DNA from: Chitinispirillum alkaliphilum
Lineage (GTDB): Bacteria > Fibrobacterota > Chitinivibrionia > Chitinivibrionales > Chitinispirillaceae
Assembly: GCA_001045525.1 (NCBI GenBank)
Contig: LDWW01000009.1
Location: forward strand, 62,001-126,000
DNA length: 64,000 nucleotides
Direction of reading: 5' to 3'
Position numbers and translations under genes: made by a program. This document shows positions 1 to 8,733 of this stretch, one piece after another. The first letter of the stretch is position 1, and every line of letters starts with the position of its first letter. The notes under the pieces were generated by a model. The model had not been told where the DNA came from, ran no database searches, and saw only the letters and a list, made by a program, of their open reading frames with translations.

Positions 1-591
1 TTTCGAAAAATCGATACCCGTGCAGAGCAAATCTGCACAGATTTCAAAAGTTTGACTGCGCAGCTCTGGAAGACGAAATGAGTTTGTCTCCACAATTACT
101 GAGGTCAGGATATTTTGGGCAATCTGCTTGTCGATTTCAACCCCTAATTCATCCAAAACAAAATACACCAGCTCCCCGGCAGAGGAAGCCCGTTCATCTA
201 TTAAGGATATATCCGCAAATGAGTTTCGGTTACTGTGGTGGTCAATTTCAATAACCTCTGTGGCCCTGTCAAATACACCACCCAAATCATCAAGCATGCC
301 GTAACTGCCACAATCAACGGCAATTGCAAGATCAACGACACCATATAGTGAATTCTGAATAAATTCAATGCCGGGGAGATCCCTGTAGCGGGGAGGGATC
401 TCCTCTGAGCAGAGCATATAAACACGTTTGCCCAGTTTTTTGAGGCCGAGGCCAAGGGAAAGCAATGACCCTAATGAATCCCCGTCGGGGTTTCTGTGAC
501 CGCAGATCGCAATACTCTCTGCCCTATCTATGCTTTCTGATATTTCTGAAATAGATTGTCTGCTCCAAATACGATCTGCTATGGTAAACAT
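1..591 (-). CDS. DHH-family phosphoesterase (NrnA-like), 3' end off window
   Basis: The frame starts at an ATG at 591 and runs off the left edge; about 197 residues are visible. The N-terminal part carries the DHH-family metal motif HRNPDGDSLGS (near residue 32). Further on come a VDCGS stretch and the signature IDHHSN. This order (NPDGD, then D, then DHH) is that of the DHH/DHHA1 phosphoesterases such as NrnA (nanoRNase/pAp phosphatase) and related cyclic-di-nucleotide phosphodiesterases. By family these are cytosolic, Mn-dependent enzymes clearing short oligoribonucleotides or pAp. In many bacteria the gene sits near rbfA/truB, but that side is outside the window. The DHHA1 domain that would separate NrnA from other subfamilies is missing, so the precise substrate is open. 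Confidence 0.88.
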   Translation of the reverse strand, partial: MFTIADRIWSRQSISEISESIDRAESIAICGHRNPDGDSLGSLLSLGLGLKKLGKRVYMLCSEEIPPRYRDLPGIEFIQNSLYGVVDLAIAVDCGSYGMLDDLGGVFDRATEVIEIDHHSNRNSFADISLIDERASSAGELVYFVLDELGVEIDKQIAQNILTSVIVETNSFRLPELRSQTFEICADLLCTGIDFSK

Positions 592-807
592 GGTATGCTC
601 CCGGCATTCTTGATGGTATAGTGTGTGTGGTGTTGGACACTTTTAACCCCTGGCCCATATTCGGGATAAAGCAAAATCGGGACCACCTCCCCGGTTACCC
701 CGCACCAACCTGTGTGTCAGAAAACTGAGGCCTGTTCATTTTCCTTTTCTCAGATTGGGAATAGTGGGGAAAAATTGGGAACATGATCGAAATGAAGTAA
801 CCTTTTA

Positions 808-1449
808 CTACCAGAACCTCACAAGGGCGTAAATATAAGCAACCGCTTCGCCTGTCACATGTCTGAAGCCATAACTTGATTCCCACCAGTTCTTATCCTC
901 TCTGCCTACTGAAATAATTCCAAGACTGAAATTTCCCCCAAGTGCGCGCCTGAACAATAAATGACTTCTCCTGGAATGGGCATCATAGGCACAGAGGTCA
1001 AAAGAACCTAAACCTGAATCTAAATCCGCCCCCGAAAGTGCTTCTCTCAGTGCTAAGGCTGAAGTGTAGGTTCTGTCCCTGTCTGCAGATTCTGCACTTA
1101 TGGGCATAATCAAACTATCCGCCACGCCCATCTGCTTAAGTGTTGCTGCACCAAGTATTGCATAGGTACCGAAACCGGAGAGGTAATTGCCCCGGTCAAT
1201 AGTACCGCCCGTCACGATTAACAGCTTGTAATCTCCTTCCAGAAAAATCCGGGCAGCTTCCTCAAGAGCATAGTCCGGGAGCCACCCCTCCACTATTAAC
1301 CCATCCCCATCAATGTTTGCCGTTGGGGAGAGAAATGGGTGCAAACCAATAAGCAAACCCCAGAATACGGATATTAAGACCAAAAGGATAAAAAGCCATC
1401 CGGACAATGTCGGTACACGAACCGTTTTGAACTTAAACAGCTGAATCAT
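808..1449 (-). CDS. YdcF/ElyC/SanA-family (DUF218) membrane-anchored protein
   Basis: 213 residues. One hydrophobic segment near residues 18-38 suggests an N-terminal membrane anchor. The remainder resembles the YdcF/DUF218 fold: a strand leading to VEGWLPDYALEEA, then LLIVTGGTIDRGNY, and a later acidic SAESADRDRTYTSA segment where the family has its E-S-x-x-T region. The reaction is unknown; in Enterobacteria, ElyC and SanA affect envelope integrity and peptidoglycan precursor handling. It is the first of three proteins of this family within 3.5 kb and is transcribed away from the other two. The motif match is weaker than in the two neighbours, so the family call is good but not certain. Confidence 0.7.
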   Translation of the reverse strand: MIQLFKFKTVRVPTLSGWLFILLVLISVFWGLLIGLHPFLSPTANIDGDGLIVEGWLPDYALEEAARIFLEGDYKLLIVTGGTIDRGNYLSGFGTYAILGAATLKQMGVADSLIMPISAESADRDRTYTSALALREALSGADLDSGLGSFDLCAYDAHSRRSHLLFRRALGGNFSLGIISVGREDKNWWESSYGFRHVTGEAVAYIYALVRFW

Positions 1450-1696
1450 CTTGTCCCTTTCATATTATAAGTACATTTGTACCGGTACTGTTTTTTCTGA
1501 GGTAAAAGAGCAAGGCAGCCAGGGTGGCGCGCTATATTCTGTTAATTGCAGTGATCGTTTTGTGTATTACAGGTCTGAGATGCTCAATTCTCATTCCAAT
1601 AATCGAAAAAAAAATATAAACCTTACTGCTTCTGCTCTTTTTGCCAAATAGTAATTTTCAAATAAAGATACTAAAGAAAATTCACAGGTATGGAAA

Positions 1697-2467
1697 ATGA
1701 CTATTCTTATTAAATTCATCTCTCTTCCTCTCTACCCCTTGGGGCTTGTTATTACAATTCTTCTGGCAGCACTGCTTCTTCCCGCCGGATTCACAAAGCT
1801 CAGGCGCACCCTTTCTGTGGTGGCAGTCGTAATGCTCTATTTGTTTTCAACCCCTCCTGTATCAAGGCTTTTGGTGAGAGGGCTTGAAAACAGATATGAA
1901 CAGCGTCTCCCCCGCGAGGGGAAAAATCTGCCGATTGTAGTGCTTGGGGGAGGCGGTTCCCCTCTTTTTTCAACTGACCACTACCCGGAGATAAACCAGG
2001 CTGGTGACAGAATACTTCATGGGGCCAGACTTTATCAGCAGGGGGTTTCAGATCTGATAATCCCTACAGGAGGAGGAATATGGCTTAAAAACAGGGTCTC
2101 AGAGGCCCACCACTACGAAATGCTTCTTTCCGGAGTTCTGGGAGTGAATCCCTCAGACATTGTCACAGAATCCCTGTCGCGTAATACCTATGAACATGCG
2201 CCAAATGTGGCACAAATCCTCGATTCGCTTAACCTCCCTCATGAAATCATTCTGGTCACCAGCGCCTCACATATGCCCCGCTCTGTGGCGGTGTTCAGAA
2301 ATTATGGCTATACCGTCTACACGGCCCCGATAGACTACTATGGCAGAGGAGAGCTCTTAAGAAGCCCAACCGAGTTTTTCCCCCGTGCCTCCGCTCTGGA
2401 ACTGTCCACCAGAGCGATTCATGAGTACTATGGCTTTGTGGGGTATTGGCTCTTGGGGTGGATTTAG
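1697..2467 (+). CDS. ElyC/SanA/YdcF-family (DUF218) inner-membrane protein
   Basis: 256 residues with two predicted N-terminal membrane helices (about 8-28 and 38-55), followed by the DUF218 domain. Visible family motifs are IVVLGGGGSPLF, a basic/aromatic HGARLYQQG helix, LIIPTGGG, the acidic ESLSRNTYEHA segment and LVTSASHMPRSVAVF, which ends with the conserved S-x-H-x-x-R. This two-helix-plus-DUF218 layout is that of E. coli ElyC (YcbC), linked to peptidoglycan assembly and undecaprenyl carrier use. The catalytic activity is not established for the family. It reads towards the polysaccharide locus that begins at 3.5 kb, and a lipid-carrier role would fit that setting, but this is inference. 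Confidence 0.85.
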   Translation: MTILIKFISLPLYPLGLVITILLAALLLPAGFTKLRRTLSVVAVVMLYLFSTPPVSRLLVRGLENRYEQRLPREGKNLPIVVLGGGGSPLFSTDHYPEINQAGDRILHGARLYQQGVSDLIIPTGGGIWLKNRVSEAHHYEMLLSGVLGVNPSDIVTESLSRNTYEHAPNVAQILDSLNLPHEIILVTSASHMPRSVAVFRNYGYTVYTAPIDYYGRGELLRSPTEFFPRASALELSTRAIHEYYGFVGYWLLGWI

Positions 2468-2781
2468 GCTGCTTTTCGAGTACATTGGCAGAGTCTGTAC
2501 GGTGTTGTTGTGATCAGGGCTGCCTGTTCATCGTATTTGCACAAATCCGTTTTTGGAACTAATCTGTTATGATGATGGATTTAATACCCTTCCAGGGGCA
2601 CTTCTGAATATGTGTAACTCATTGAGTTTAAAACACAATATACTTGTATATTGATTGGGGAAATGGTAAACTTCTTTATGGACAGGATACCACTTCAGTG
2701 CGCAGTGTTGTCCGGAAGGTCCTTAACATATAAACTTCAGCATATATCAGCTAATCAGAACCAGTCTGATCATAAATATAT
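2468..2781. other. 314-bp intergenic region between two DUF218 genes
   Basis: No open frame with a credible ribosome site and no RNA gene was recognised here. The stretch holds a perfect 18-bp palindrome overlapping a weak sigma-70-like promoter at 2636-2672 (listed separately). The remainder is unremarkable, and the start codon at 2782 has no clear Shine-Dalgarno sequence. Confidence 0.6.
2636..2672 (+). promoter_or_regulatory. Palindromic operator-like site overlapping a weak promoter
   Basis: CAATATACTTGTATATTG at 2636-2653 is a perfect dyad (8-bp arms, 2-bp centre). The sequence TTGTAT at 2644-2649 sits inside it and is followed after exactly 17 bp by TAAACT (2667-2672). These boxes match sigma-70 consensus at 3/6 and 4/6 positions. 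A dyad covering a -35 box is what a dimeric repressor would need. The dyad is seen directly; its function and the promoter are inference. It lies about 110 bp upstream of the gene at 2782. Confidence 0.4.
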
Positions 2782-3447
2782 ATGGCCTCAGTGAACGCAA
2801 AAGTTTTGAAAAATGGTCGTTTGTCACTCATTTTCCTAACGATTATTGGAATTTCGGCAGGGTTAGGTGTTTTGGCGTACAGAAATGCAGGAAACTGGCT
2901 GCTGATACAAAATCCACTGCCACCCGATGCTGATTTGGTATTTGTGTTTGGAGGTGATGTTAAAAGAGTTGAATATGCTTTCGGGCTTATGGAAAATTAT
3001 CCTGATGCCATACTGGTTTGTGCGGAAAGAGATTTCGATCATTTAAAAAGAAGATATCCAGAGCGGGTTGGTGATTACCGGATAAAGATTGCGGATAAAT
3101 GTGAGAGCACTATAGAAGAGGTACGTTTTTTAAGAAGTCTTTTGGCCGAAGAAAACAGGCCATATATGTCAGTCCTTCTGGTTTCTTCCCCTTTTCATAT
3201 GAGAAGGATATCTGTTATGGTAAATATGGTTATGGGCAGGGCTTTAAGAAGGGATATACAATTTCTTTACACTCCGTATGACTCAGAAGAAAATTCAGTC
3301 AGAATAGAATCTTACTCGAAATGGTGGGAAACAGAAAGTACAAAAGGGATTGTTCAGTCGGAATTACTGAAACTGACTTACTACTTTTTGGTTGTTGTAA
3401 ATCCATTGATGGATGAAAACAGGATAAGAGAGCGTTTTTTAGACTAA
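2782..3447 (+). CDS. YdcF/SanA-family (DUF218) protein
   Basis: 221 residues. One N-terminal membrane helix (about 14-34) is followed by a compact DUF218 domain: ADLVFVFGGDVKRVEYA, DAILVCAERD, an acidic CESTIEEVRFLRSLL segment and VLLVSSPFHMRRISVM. The last matches the family's S-x-x-H-x-x-R box. It is SanA-like in layout and differs from the two-helix paralogue upstream. It is separated by only 20 bp from the Nudix gene and so could head the polysaccharide operon transcript. No clear ribosome site precedes the ATG. No catalytic function is established for the family, and a role in envelope or carrier-lipid metabolism is inferred from SanA/ElyC work and from the neighbourhood. Confidence 0.82.
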   Translation: MASVNAKVLKNGRLSLIFLTIIGISAGLGVLAYRNAGNWLLIQNPLPPDADLVFVFGGDVKRVEYAFGLMENYPDAILVCAERDFDHLKRRYPERVGDYRIKIADKCESTIEEVRFLRSLLAEENRPYMSVLLVSSPFHMRRISVMVNMVMGRALRRDIQFLYTPYDSEENSVRIESYSKWWETESTKGIVQSELLKLTYYFLVVVNPLMDENRIRERFLD

Positions 3448-3467
3448 TCTTTGAAGGGTGCGAAATT

Positions 3468-3962
3468 ATGACAGAACTTTACACCGTAGAAAAAAAACAG
3501 CATATACCTCAAAAGTTGTACAACGAAATAATAGGTAATGTTCCAATTGCGTGCGTTGATATCGCAATAATTGCAAATGGATCGGTATTGCTTGTAAAAA
3601 GGAAAGATCCACCGGCAAAGGATATGTGGTGGTTACCCGGAGGCAGGGTGCTAAAAGGTGAAATGATGAAAGAGACTGCACTGCGTAAAGCCCGGGAAGA
3701 AGTTGGTATTGAATGTCATGCAGGTCCGATTATCTACACCGCAGAAACAATCTTCCCCGATGGACCGTATGATATTCCGATTCACAGTATCAACAGCTGT
3801 TTTTTTCTCTATCCTGTTTCTGCTGAACAGATCCCATCCCTCGATGATCATCATGAGGATTATAGATGGGTAAATTGCATAGATAACAGCTATCACCAGT
3901 ATGTGCAAAGATGCCTTATGGCTGCGGGGTTTGAAATGAAGAGTGTGTCAGAAAAAAAATAA
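3468..3962 (+). CDS. Nudix hydrolase, GDP-mannose mannosyl hydrolase (Gmm)-like
   Basis: 164 residues. The Nudix box is at about residues 58-83: PGGRVLKGE followed by ETALRKAREEVGIE. It keeps G-x5-E and the R-x-x-x-E-E-x-G-U core but has Lys in place of the Glu that usually follows the first Arg. Substituted Nudix boxes are known in GDP-mannose mannosyl hydrolases. The C-terminal DDHHEDYRWV resembles the His/Asp-rich DEQHDDYRWL region that carries the catalytic His of E. coli Gmm. The family hydrolyses GDP-mannose or GDP-glucose to GDP and sugar. Placement 20 bp before GDP-fucose synthase copies the gmd-fcl-gmm order of colanic acid clusters and supports the assignment. Confidence 0.8.
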   Translation: MTELYTVEKKQHIPQKLYNEIIGNVPIACVDIAIIANGSVLLVKRKDPPAKDMWWLPGGRVLKGEMMKETALRKAREEVGIECHAGPIIYTAETIFPDGPYDIPIHSINSCFFLYPVSAEQIPSLDDHHEDYRWVNCIDNSYHQYVQRCLMAAGFEMKSVSEKK

Positions 3963-3982
3963 AATAAGGAGAATTTCACATA

Positions 3983-4915
3983 ATGGAAAGGGAAGCAAAA
4001 ATCTATGTCGCCGGCCACAAAGGCCTTGTCGGCTCTGCTATTGTGAGACGGCTCACTGCACAGGGGTTTACCAATATTGTAGGCAAGTCACATAAAGAAC
4101 TGGATCTCTCCAGGCAGGCTGAGGTGGAAGATTTTTTCTCAACCGAAAAACCGGAGTATGTGTTTCTGGGAGCCGCAAAAGTTGGTGGCATTCATGCAAA
4201 CAACACCTATCCTGCAGAGTTTGCCTATTCCAATTTTCAGATCCAGTGTAATGTAGTTCACTCGGCATACCTCTTTGGAACAAAGAAACTCTGTTTCCTG
4301 GGGTCATCCTGCATCTATCCGAAGTATGCTTTACAACCGATGCGGGAAGATTTCCTTCTCAACGGTGAACTTGAACCCACAAACAAAGCCTATGCGGTCG
4401 CAAAAATCGGCGGCATCATAATGTGTCAAAGTTACAATCAGCAGTACGGAACTAACTTTATCTCCGCCATGCCAACTAACCTTTACGGCCCCGGTGATAA
4501 CTACCACCCCACCGACTCCCATGTGGCTCCAGCTATGCTTCGCAGATTCCATGAAGCAAAAAAGAGTGGCGCTAAAGAAGTGGTAATCTGGGGAACCGGT
4601 AATCCAAAACGCGAATTCCTCTACTCAGACGATCTTGCTGATGCCTGTATATTTCTGATGAATAACTATAACGATAGTGAAATTGTAAACATCGGTTCCG
4701 GTATCGAAGTGAGCATCAAAGAACTTGCCTATACCATTAAAGAGGTTGTGGGCTATGAGGGAAAAATTGTGTTCGATCCTACAAAACCTGATGGTACTCC
4801 GAGAAAACTTCTGGACTGCACTAAGATTCACAGCATGGGATGGAATCATAGGTATGAGCTTGGGGAGGGGTTGAGGAGTGCGTATGAGGATTTTTTGGAG
4901 AGGTTTGGGAATTAA
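3983..4915 (+). CDS. fcl: GDP-L-fucose synthase
   Basis: 310 residues, full length for the family. An extended SDR epimerase/reductase: N-terminal NADP-binding [23 protein letters not shown] with the conserved Ser and Cys, catalytic Tyr/Lys in [11 protein letters not shown], and [18 protein letters not shown] with the conserved His. It converts GDP-4-keto-6-deoxy-mannose to GDP-L-fucose by 3,5-epimerisation and 4-reduction in the cytosol. It follows a Gmm-like Nudix gene. The enzyme that makes its substrate (Gmd) is not in the window and must be encoded elsewhere. The product would be the donor for a fucosyl residue in the polymer made by the downstream cluster. Confidence 0.96.
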   Translation: MEREAKIYVAGHKGLVGSAIVRRLTAQGFTNIVGKSHKELDLSRQAEVEDFFSTEKPEYVFLGAAKVGGIHANNTYPAEFAYSNFQIQCNVVHSAYLFGTKKLCFLGSSCIYPKYALQPMREDFLLNGELEPTNKAYAVAKIGGIIMCQSYNQQYGTNFISAMPTNLYGPGDNYHPTDSHVAPAMLRRFHEAKKSGAKEVVIWGTGNPKREFLYSDDLADACIFLMNNYNDSEIVNIGSGIEVSIKELAYTIKEVVGYEGKIVFDPTKPDGTPRKLLDCTKIHSMGWNHRYELGEGLRSAYEDFLERFGN

Positions 4916-4990
4916 ATAGAAAACCGAGAGAATTGCTTCGGCTGTAAATTAAAGTTTTGTGGTATACTTATAAGAAATAGGTTCGAATAG

Positions 4991-6145
4991 ATGATAAATA
5001 GATTTCCAAAACTCAGGGAGAAATGTACCGGGTGTGGTGCCTGCATGAGTATTTGCGGGCAAAAGGCTATTGTTTTAGAAATCGATGATGAGGGCTTTTA
5101 TTATCCAGCCATTAGTGAAAATAAGTGTGTGTCATGTGGTTTGTGCGCAAAAGTTTGTCCGGAACTGAAAGAAAAAAAAGAGAGTCCGGCTTCACAGGAA
5201 GCATATTATGGCTGGCACAGTGACAATTCTGTACGATTGAAAAGTTCCTCGGGGGGTGTTTTTTCAACCTTTGCAGAAAGTACAATCGAAGAAGGTGGGG
5301 TGGTTTTCGGAGCCTGTTTTGATGATGAATACACAAGGGTTAGCCACTGTTCAAGTAGAGATACTGATTATGAGAAATTTCGCAAATCTAAATATGTACA
5401 GAGCTTTACGGGTGATTGTTTTAAAAAAGTCCTGCATGAGTTAGAGTCTGACAAAAAAGTCCTTTTCTCAGGGACGCCATGCCAGGTTTCAGGTCTCGTA
5501 TCTTATCTGAAAAGGCCATACAGTAACCTTGTTACATGTGATTTTGTCTGCCATGGAGTACCCCCTTCAAAACTGCTCAATGATCATTTGAATTACATTC
5601 AAAAAAGAACCGGAAAAAAGATTAGTTCAGTCGACTTTAGGCCCAAGGTGTTAGGTTGGTCAAACCAAACTTTGAAGTGCACTTTTGCAGAGGGGGCTGA
5701 GTATGTTAAAATCCATACTGATGATGCATATTTTACAGCATTCTATGAAAATTTATCACTTAGAAAATGTTGCTACTCGTGCAATTACTCAGAGAACCAC
5801 CACAGGTCAGACATAACCGTTGCAGATTTCTGGGGATACAAAAGTTATGATCAAAGTTTAAATGATGAACAGGGCCTGAGTCTTGTTATTGCAAATACAT
5901 CAAAGGGTAAAGAAGTCATAGGGGCTGCGAAAAGTATTAGCCTTTTCCCCTTAGAGTGGATGTATGCTGAATATGTGTACAAAAAAAGAAATAAAGAGTC
6001 GTATAGTATAGAAAAAAGGACCGACTTTTTTAGATATTATCTCCAGCATGGATGGGAAAAAACAATAAGAGCATTTAAGTTGGAAATGAAAATGATCAAC
6101 AGAATAAAAATTAGAATCAAAAAAAAGTTATTTGCTCAATACTAA
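4991..6145 (+). CDS. FrhB/FdhB-family iron-sulfur protein of a polysaccharide locus
   Basis: 384 residues. Two 4Fe-4S ferredoxin motifs lie at the N-terminus (Cys12/15/18/22 and Cys46/49/52/56). Next come the FrhB_FdhB N and C domains: KSSSGGVFS, LFSGTPCQVSGL, CDFVCHGVPPS and the Cys-rich RKCCYSCNY, then DITVADFWG. The family includes the F420-hydrogenase beta subunit, but in exopolysaccharide clusters this form recurs next to polysaccharide pyruvyl transferases, where its reaction is not known to me. Here the next gene is such a transferase, 10 bp downstream. A flavin/Fe-S redox step on a sugar or on the pyruvyl donor is possible but unproven. From this gene on, base composition becomes visibly AT-rich. 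Confidence 0.88.
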   Translation: MINRFPKLREKCTGCGACMSICGQKAIVLEIDDEGFYYPAISENKCVSCGLCAKVCPELKEKKESPASQEAYYGWHSDNSVRLKSSSGGVFSTFAESTIEEGGVVFGACFDDEYTRVSHCSSRDTDYEKFRKSKYVQSFTGDCFKKVLHELESDKKVLFSGTPCQVSGLVSYLKRPYSNLVTCDFVCHGVPPSKLLNDHLNYIQKRTGKKISSVDFRPKVLGWSNQTLKCTFAEGAEYVKIHTDDAYFTAFYENLSLRKCCYSCNYSENHHRSDITVADFWGYKSYDQSLNDEQGLSLVIANTSKGKEVIGAAKSISLFPLEWMYAEYVYKKRNKESYSIEKRTDFFRYYLQHGWEKTIRAFKLEMKMINRIKIRIKKKLFAQY

Positions 6146-6155
6146 AGGCAAAAAA

Positions 6156-7358
6156 ATGAAGATCGCAATTCTGACATCGCACTGCCCATATAACTTTGGT
6201 GCCCATCTTCAGGCGTTTACAACTGCTAGGTATTTAAAATCACTGGGGCATACACCTGTTGTGATTGATTATGATAGAAAACGGCGAGAAAAAATATACA
6301 GAAGTAAAGTCCCTGAGGTACAGTGGGAGGCACACGATGGTTTTGTTACATATAAAATGCCTTTGTCAAAAAATGTTAACAGTAAAGAAGGATTGAAAAA
6401 ACTTTTTCTAAATGATCACTTCGATGGATTAATTGTTGGGGCAGATGCTGTATGGCTTTGGCCCGACAATATGAGAGAGATACCAGCATACTTTCTTGAC
6501 TGGTTTTTTGAATTACCATTGAGCAAAAATGTTCCTGCAGTATCCATGTCTGTTGCCAATATGGGATGCACTTATAAAAAACAGAGTAAAAGGGAAAAAG
6601 AACTAGTTGGGAGTTGTCTGAAAAAATTTACTTACATTACTGTACGTGATGAATGGACCAAAAAATCTATTAATAGATACATATTTGGTGGTGAAAAGGT
6701 AATAACTAATATTAATCCAGACCCTGTGTTTGTTATGGATCAGTTAATTGGTGATATAAAACTGGACAGGAAAAATATTATCGCTGAAGATCAAAAGTAT
6801 ATCATCTGTACTTTCCCGCCGAACTCTTCAGGGATACGTAAATGGTTTGATGAATTTAAGGGAATATTGAATCAGAAAGGTTATCTGGTTGGCTTGCTTC
6901 CATTACCTGAAGGTGTAGCTGACCTTGAATTTGACTTTGTAGTTCCTTATCCCATTGATCCTTTAGATTGGTATCTCTGGCTTAAAAACTCATCCGGCTT
7001 CGTGGGGCTGCGATTTCACGCAGTTGTTTGTTGTATAACAGCGGGTGTTCCGTTTATTAGTATGGATGTTTATGGCTTACCATCTAAATTTTTTATAGTA
7101 TTAAACAAATTGGGTTTTTATAATGTGTCAAAGTTCTTCGACAAAAAAAGCAAAATATTTCAATTGTTGAAGGGCACCGATTTTAGAAAGAATCGCGTAC
7201 ATTCAGTAAAAGGTATTAATAAGCTTAAACCAATAAAAGCTGTTAAAATGCTTATTGACACCAGTAAAGAAGATTTAAAAGAATTGCGGGATTTGAATAG
7301 TAGTGTTTTCAAGAAGAATTTCGAGAATATTTTGAATGTTTTCAAAAATAAAAATTAG
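6156..7358 (+). CDS. Polysaccharide pyruvyl transferase family protein (first of two)
   Basis: 400 residues from the ATG at 6156. A TTG 24 bases upstream would add eight residues overlapping the previous gene, but the sequence at the ATG matches the family's usual beginning (MKIAILTSHCPYNFGAHLQA). A two-lobed GT-B-like fold is suggested by DGLIVGADAVW near residue 95 and by GFVGLRFHAVVCCITAGVPF near residue 285. The family moves pyruvate from phosphoenolpyruvate onto hexoses to form ketals, or in some clusters acts as a glycosyltransferase-like enzyme. Adjacent to the FrhB-type protein, a pairing seen in other capsule loci. The protein's acceptor sugar cannot be read from the sequence. Confidence 0.85.
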   Translation: MKIAILTSHCPYNFGAHLQAFTTARYLKSLGHTPVVIDYDRKRREKIYRSKVPEVQWEAHDGFVTYKMPLSKNVNSKEGLKKLFLNDHFDGLIVGADAVWLWPDNMREIPAYFLDWFFELPLSKNVPAVSMSVANMGCTYKKQSKREKELVGSCLKKFTYITVRDEWTKKSINRYIFGGEKVITNINPDPVFVMDQLIGDIKLDRKNIIAEDQKYIICTFPPNSSGIRKWFDEFKGILNQKGYLVGLLPLPEGVADLEFDFVVPYPIDPLDWYLWLKNSSGFVGLRFHAVVCCITAGVPFISMDVYGLPSKFFIVLNKLGFYNVSKFFDKKSKIFQLLKGTDFRKNRVHSVKGINKLKPIKAVKMLIDTSKEDLKELRDLNSSVFKKNFENILNVFKNKN

Positions 7359-8640
7359 AATCATTTCTCATCGTAAGCAACTCCTTGGTGTCAGCTATTA
7401 TTTTGCGGCATCTTTGTTTAGTGCTTTAATCCATATTGTTTTGAATCCGTTTATTGCTTTAAATATGGAGCATAAAGACTATGCAATCACCGGTTTTTTT
7501 GCTTCGTTTGACAGTCTTCTCTCTCCTTTTATAGCATTTTCATTGGTAAATTATTACACCCGAAAATTTTTCCAATTAGGAGATGATGAACGTGGAAAAT
7601 TAAGAAATTCTATTGTACTGTCAACTGTAGTACTATCAGGAGGTATGTCTCTGGTTTCATTTGGGGGGTTATACACCTATTTTCGTTATACTGGCGTAAA
7701 CATTCCCTTCTACCCTTTTGCTCTAATGAGTATCACTTCGTTATTTATGAAGTGTTTCTATTCTTTATTGCTGGTAGATTTAAAAATGGGACGAAATGCT
7801 GCTAAGTTTTTTTGGATTAGTATCTGCCATGCTGTTTGTACTGCACTAATGTCGGTGGTGTTTGTTATTGTGCTGCAATGGGGTGCTTATGGTAAAATGC
7901 TTGGACTTATGCTTGGTTCTGTTATTTTTGGAATATATGCATTTTTTAAAACTCTTAGTAGCTTACAATTCGAAAAGAAATATTTGATACAATCTCTTGC
8001 GTTCTGTTGGCCCCTAACCATTGCTGCAATGCTCAATTATTTCTTTATGGGTGTGGACAGAATAATACTTGTTGGTTTAGATGACACAAGAAACCTTGGA
8101 CTTTACAATATTGCCGTCCTATTAACAGGGTATCTCGCTATTTTTGGGAATGCTTTAAGTAGCTCATTTCAACCTGATATCTTTAAATCAATAGCCGATA
8201 AGAAAAAGAAAAAAACGATCAAAATTATTGCTGGTCTTCTCCTGTTGAAATCGGTGCCTGTGGTTACGTTTATAATTTTTGCACCACTCTTAATACATGT
8301 TTTGACATTTGGTAGATTTTCTGAAGCGGCAGGGTTTGCAAGAATACTATCTTTAACAATACTTACAAGTGGTGCATATTTTGGTTTGTCATCAATACTT
8401 ATCGGTTATGGGTACTCAAAAGCAATATTGTTCATTAAGCTTGCAGGTTCAATACTTTCTGCTTTCATGTTTAAATATCTTATTGCTAATTATGGGTTTT
8501 ATGGGGCTGCATGGGGACAGGTGTGCTCTTTTTTGATTATCGTTTGTATCGGTACTGCGTTTGTTGCTATTTTGAAATCAAAGGAAATACTGGTCTACAC
8601 TATTAAACTCAGAAAAACTATATACAATCTAGATGAGTGA
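7336..8640 (+). CDS. Wzx-type oligosaccharide flippase (MOP superfamily)
   Basis: 434 residues, strongly hydrophobic, with about 12-14 predicted membrane helices distributed evenly and short basic loops. This is the layout of PST/Wzx lipid-linked oligosaccharide flippases, which move undecaprenyl-PP-linked repeat units across the inner membrane. Typical features include FFASFDSLLSPFIAFSL near the start and MLNYFFMGVDRIILVGL in the middle, where the family has a conserved charged R/D in helix 7. It starts at an ATG 23 bases inside the previous gene, so translation is probably coupled. The second Wzx gene in this window (55293-56609, minus strand) belongs to a separate locus. Confidence 0.85.
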   Translation: MFSKIKIRIISHRKQLLGVSYYFAASLFSALIHIVLNPFIALNMEHKDYAITGFFASFDSLLSPFIAFSLVNYYTRKFFQLGDDERGKLRNSIVLSTVVLSGGMSLVSFGGLYTYFRYTGVNIPFYPFALMSITSLFMKCFYSLLLVDLKMGRNAAKFFWISICHAVCTALMSVVFVIVLQWGAYGKMLGLMLGSVIFGIYAFFKTLSSLQFEKKYLIQSLAFCWPLTIAAMLNYFFMGVDRIILVGLDDTRNLGLYNIAVLLTGYLAIFGNALSSSFQPDIFKSIADKKKKKTIKIIAGLLLLKSVPVVTFIIFAPLLIHVLTFGRFSEAAGFARILSLTILTSGAYFGLSSILIGYGYSKAILFIKLAGSILSAFMFKYLIANYGFYGAAWGQVCSFLIIVCIGTAFVAILKSKEILVYTIKLRKTIYNLDE

Positions 8641-8733
8641 GTAAAAAAAGGCAAACTACTTTTGTAGAGAAACAGAATAAGGCTGTTGCAATCTTTGCGT
8701 TGAATTGAATAAGTTAAATGGGATACTTAGATT

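Noticed and set aside
1451-1651. 66-codon + strand frame between the divergent DUF218 genes
   Set aside because: It begins at TTG without a ribosome site, shows no family features, and its codon use is unlike the neighbours; most likely chance.
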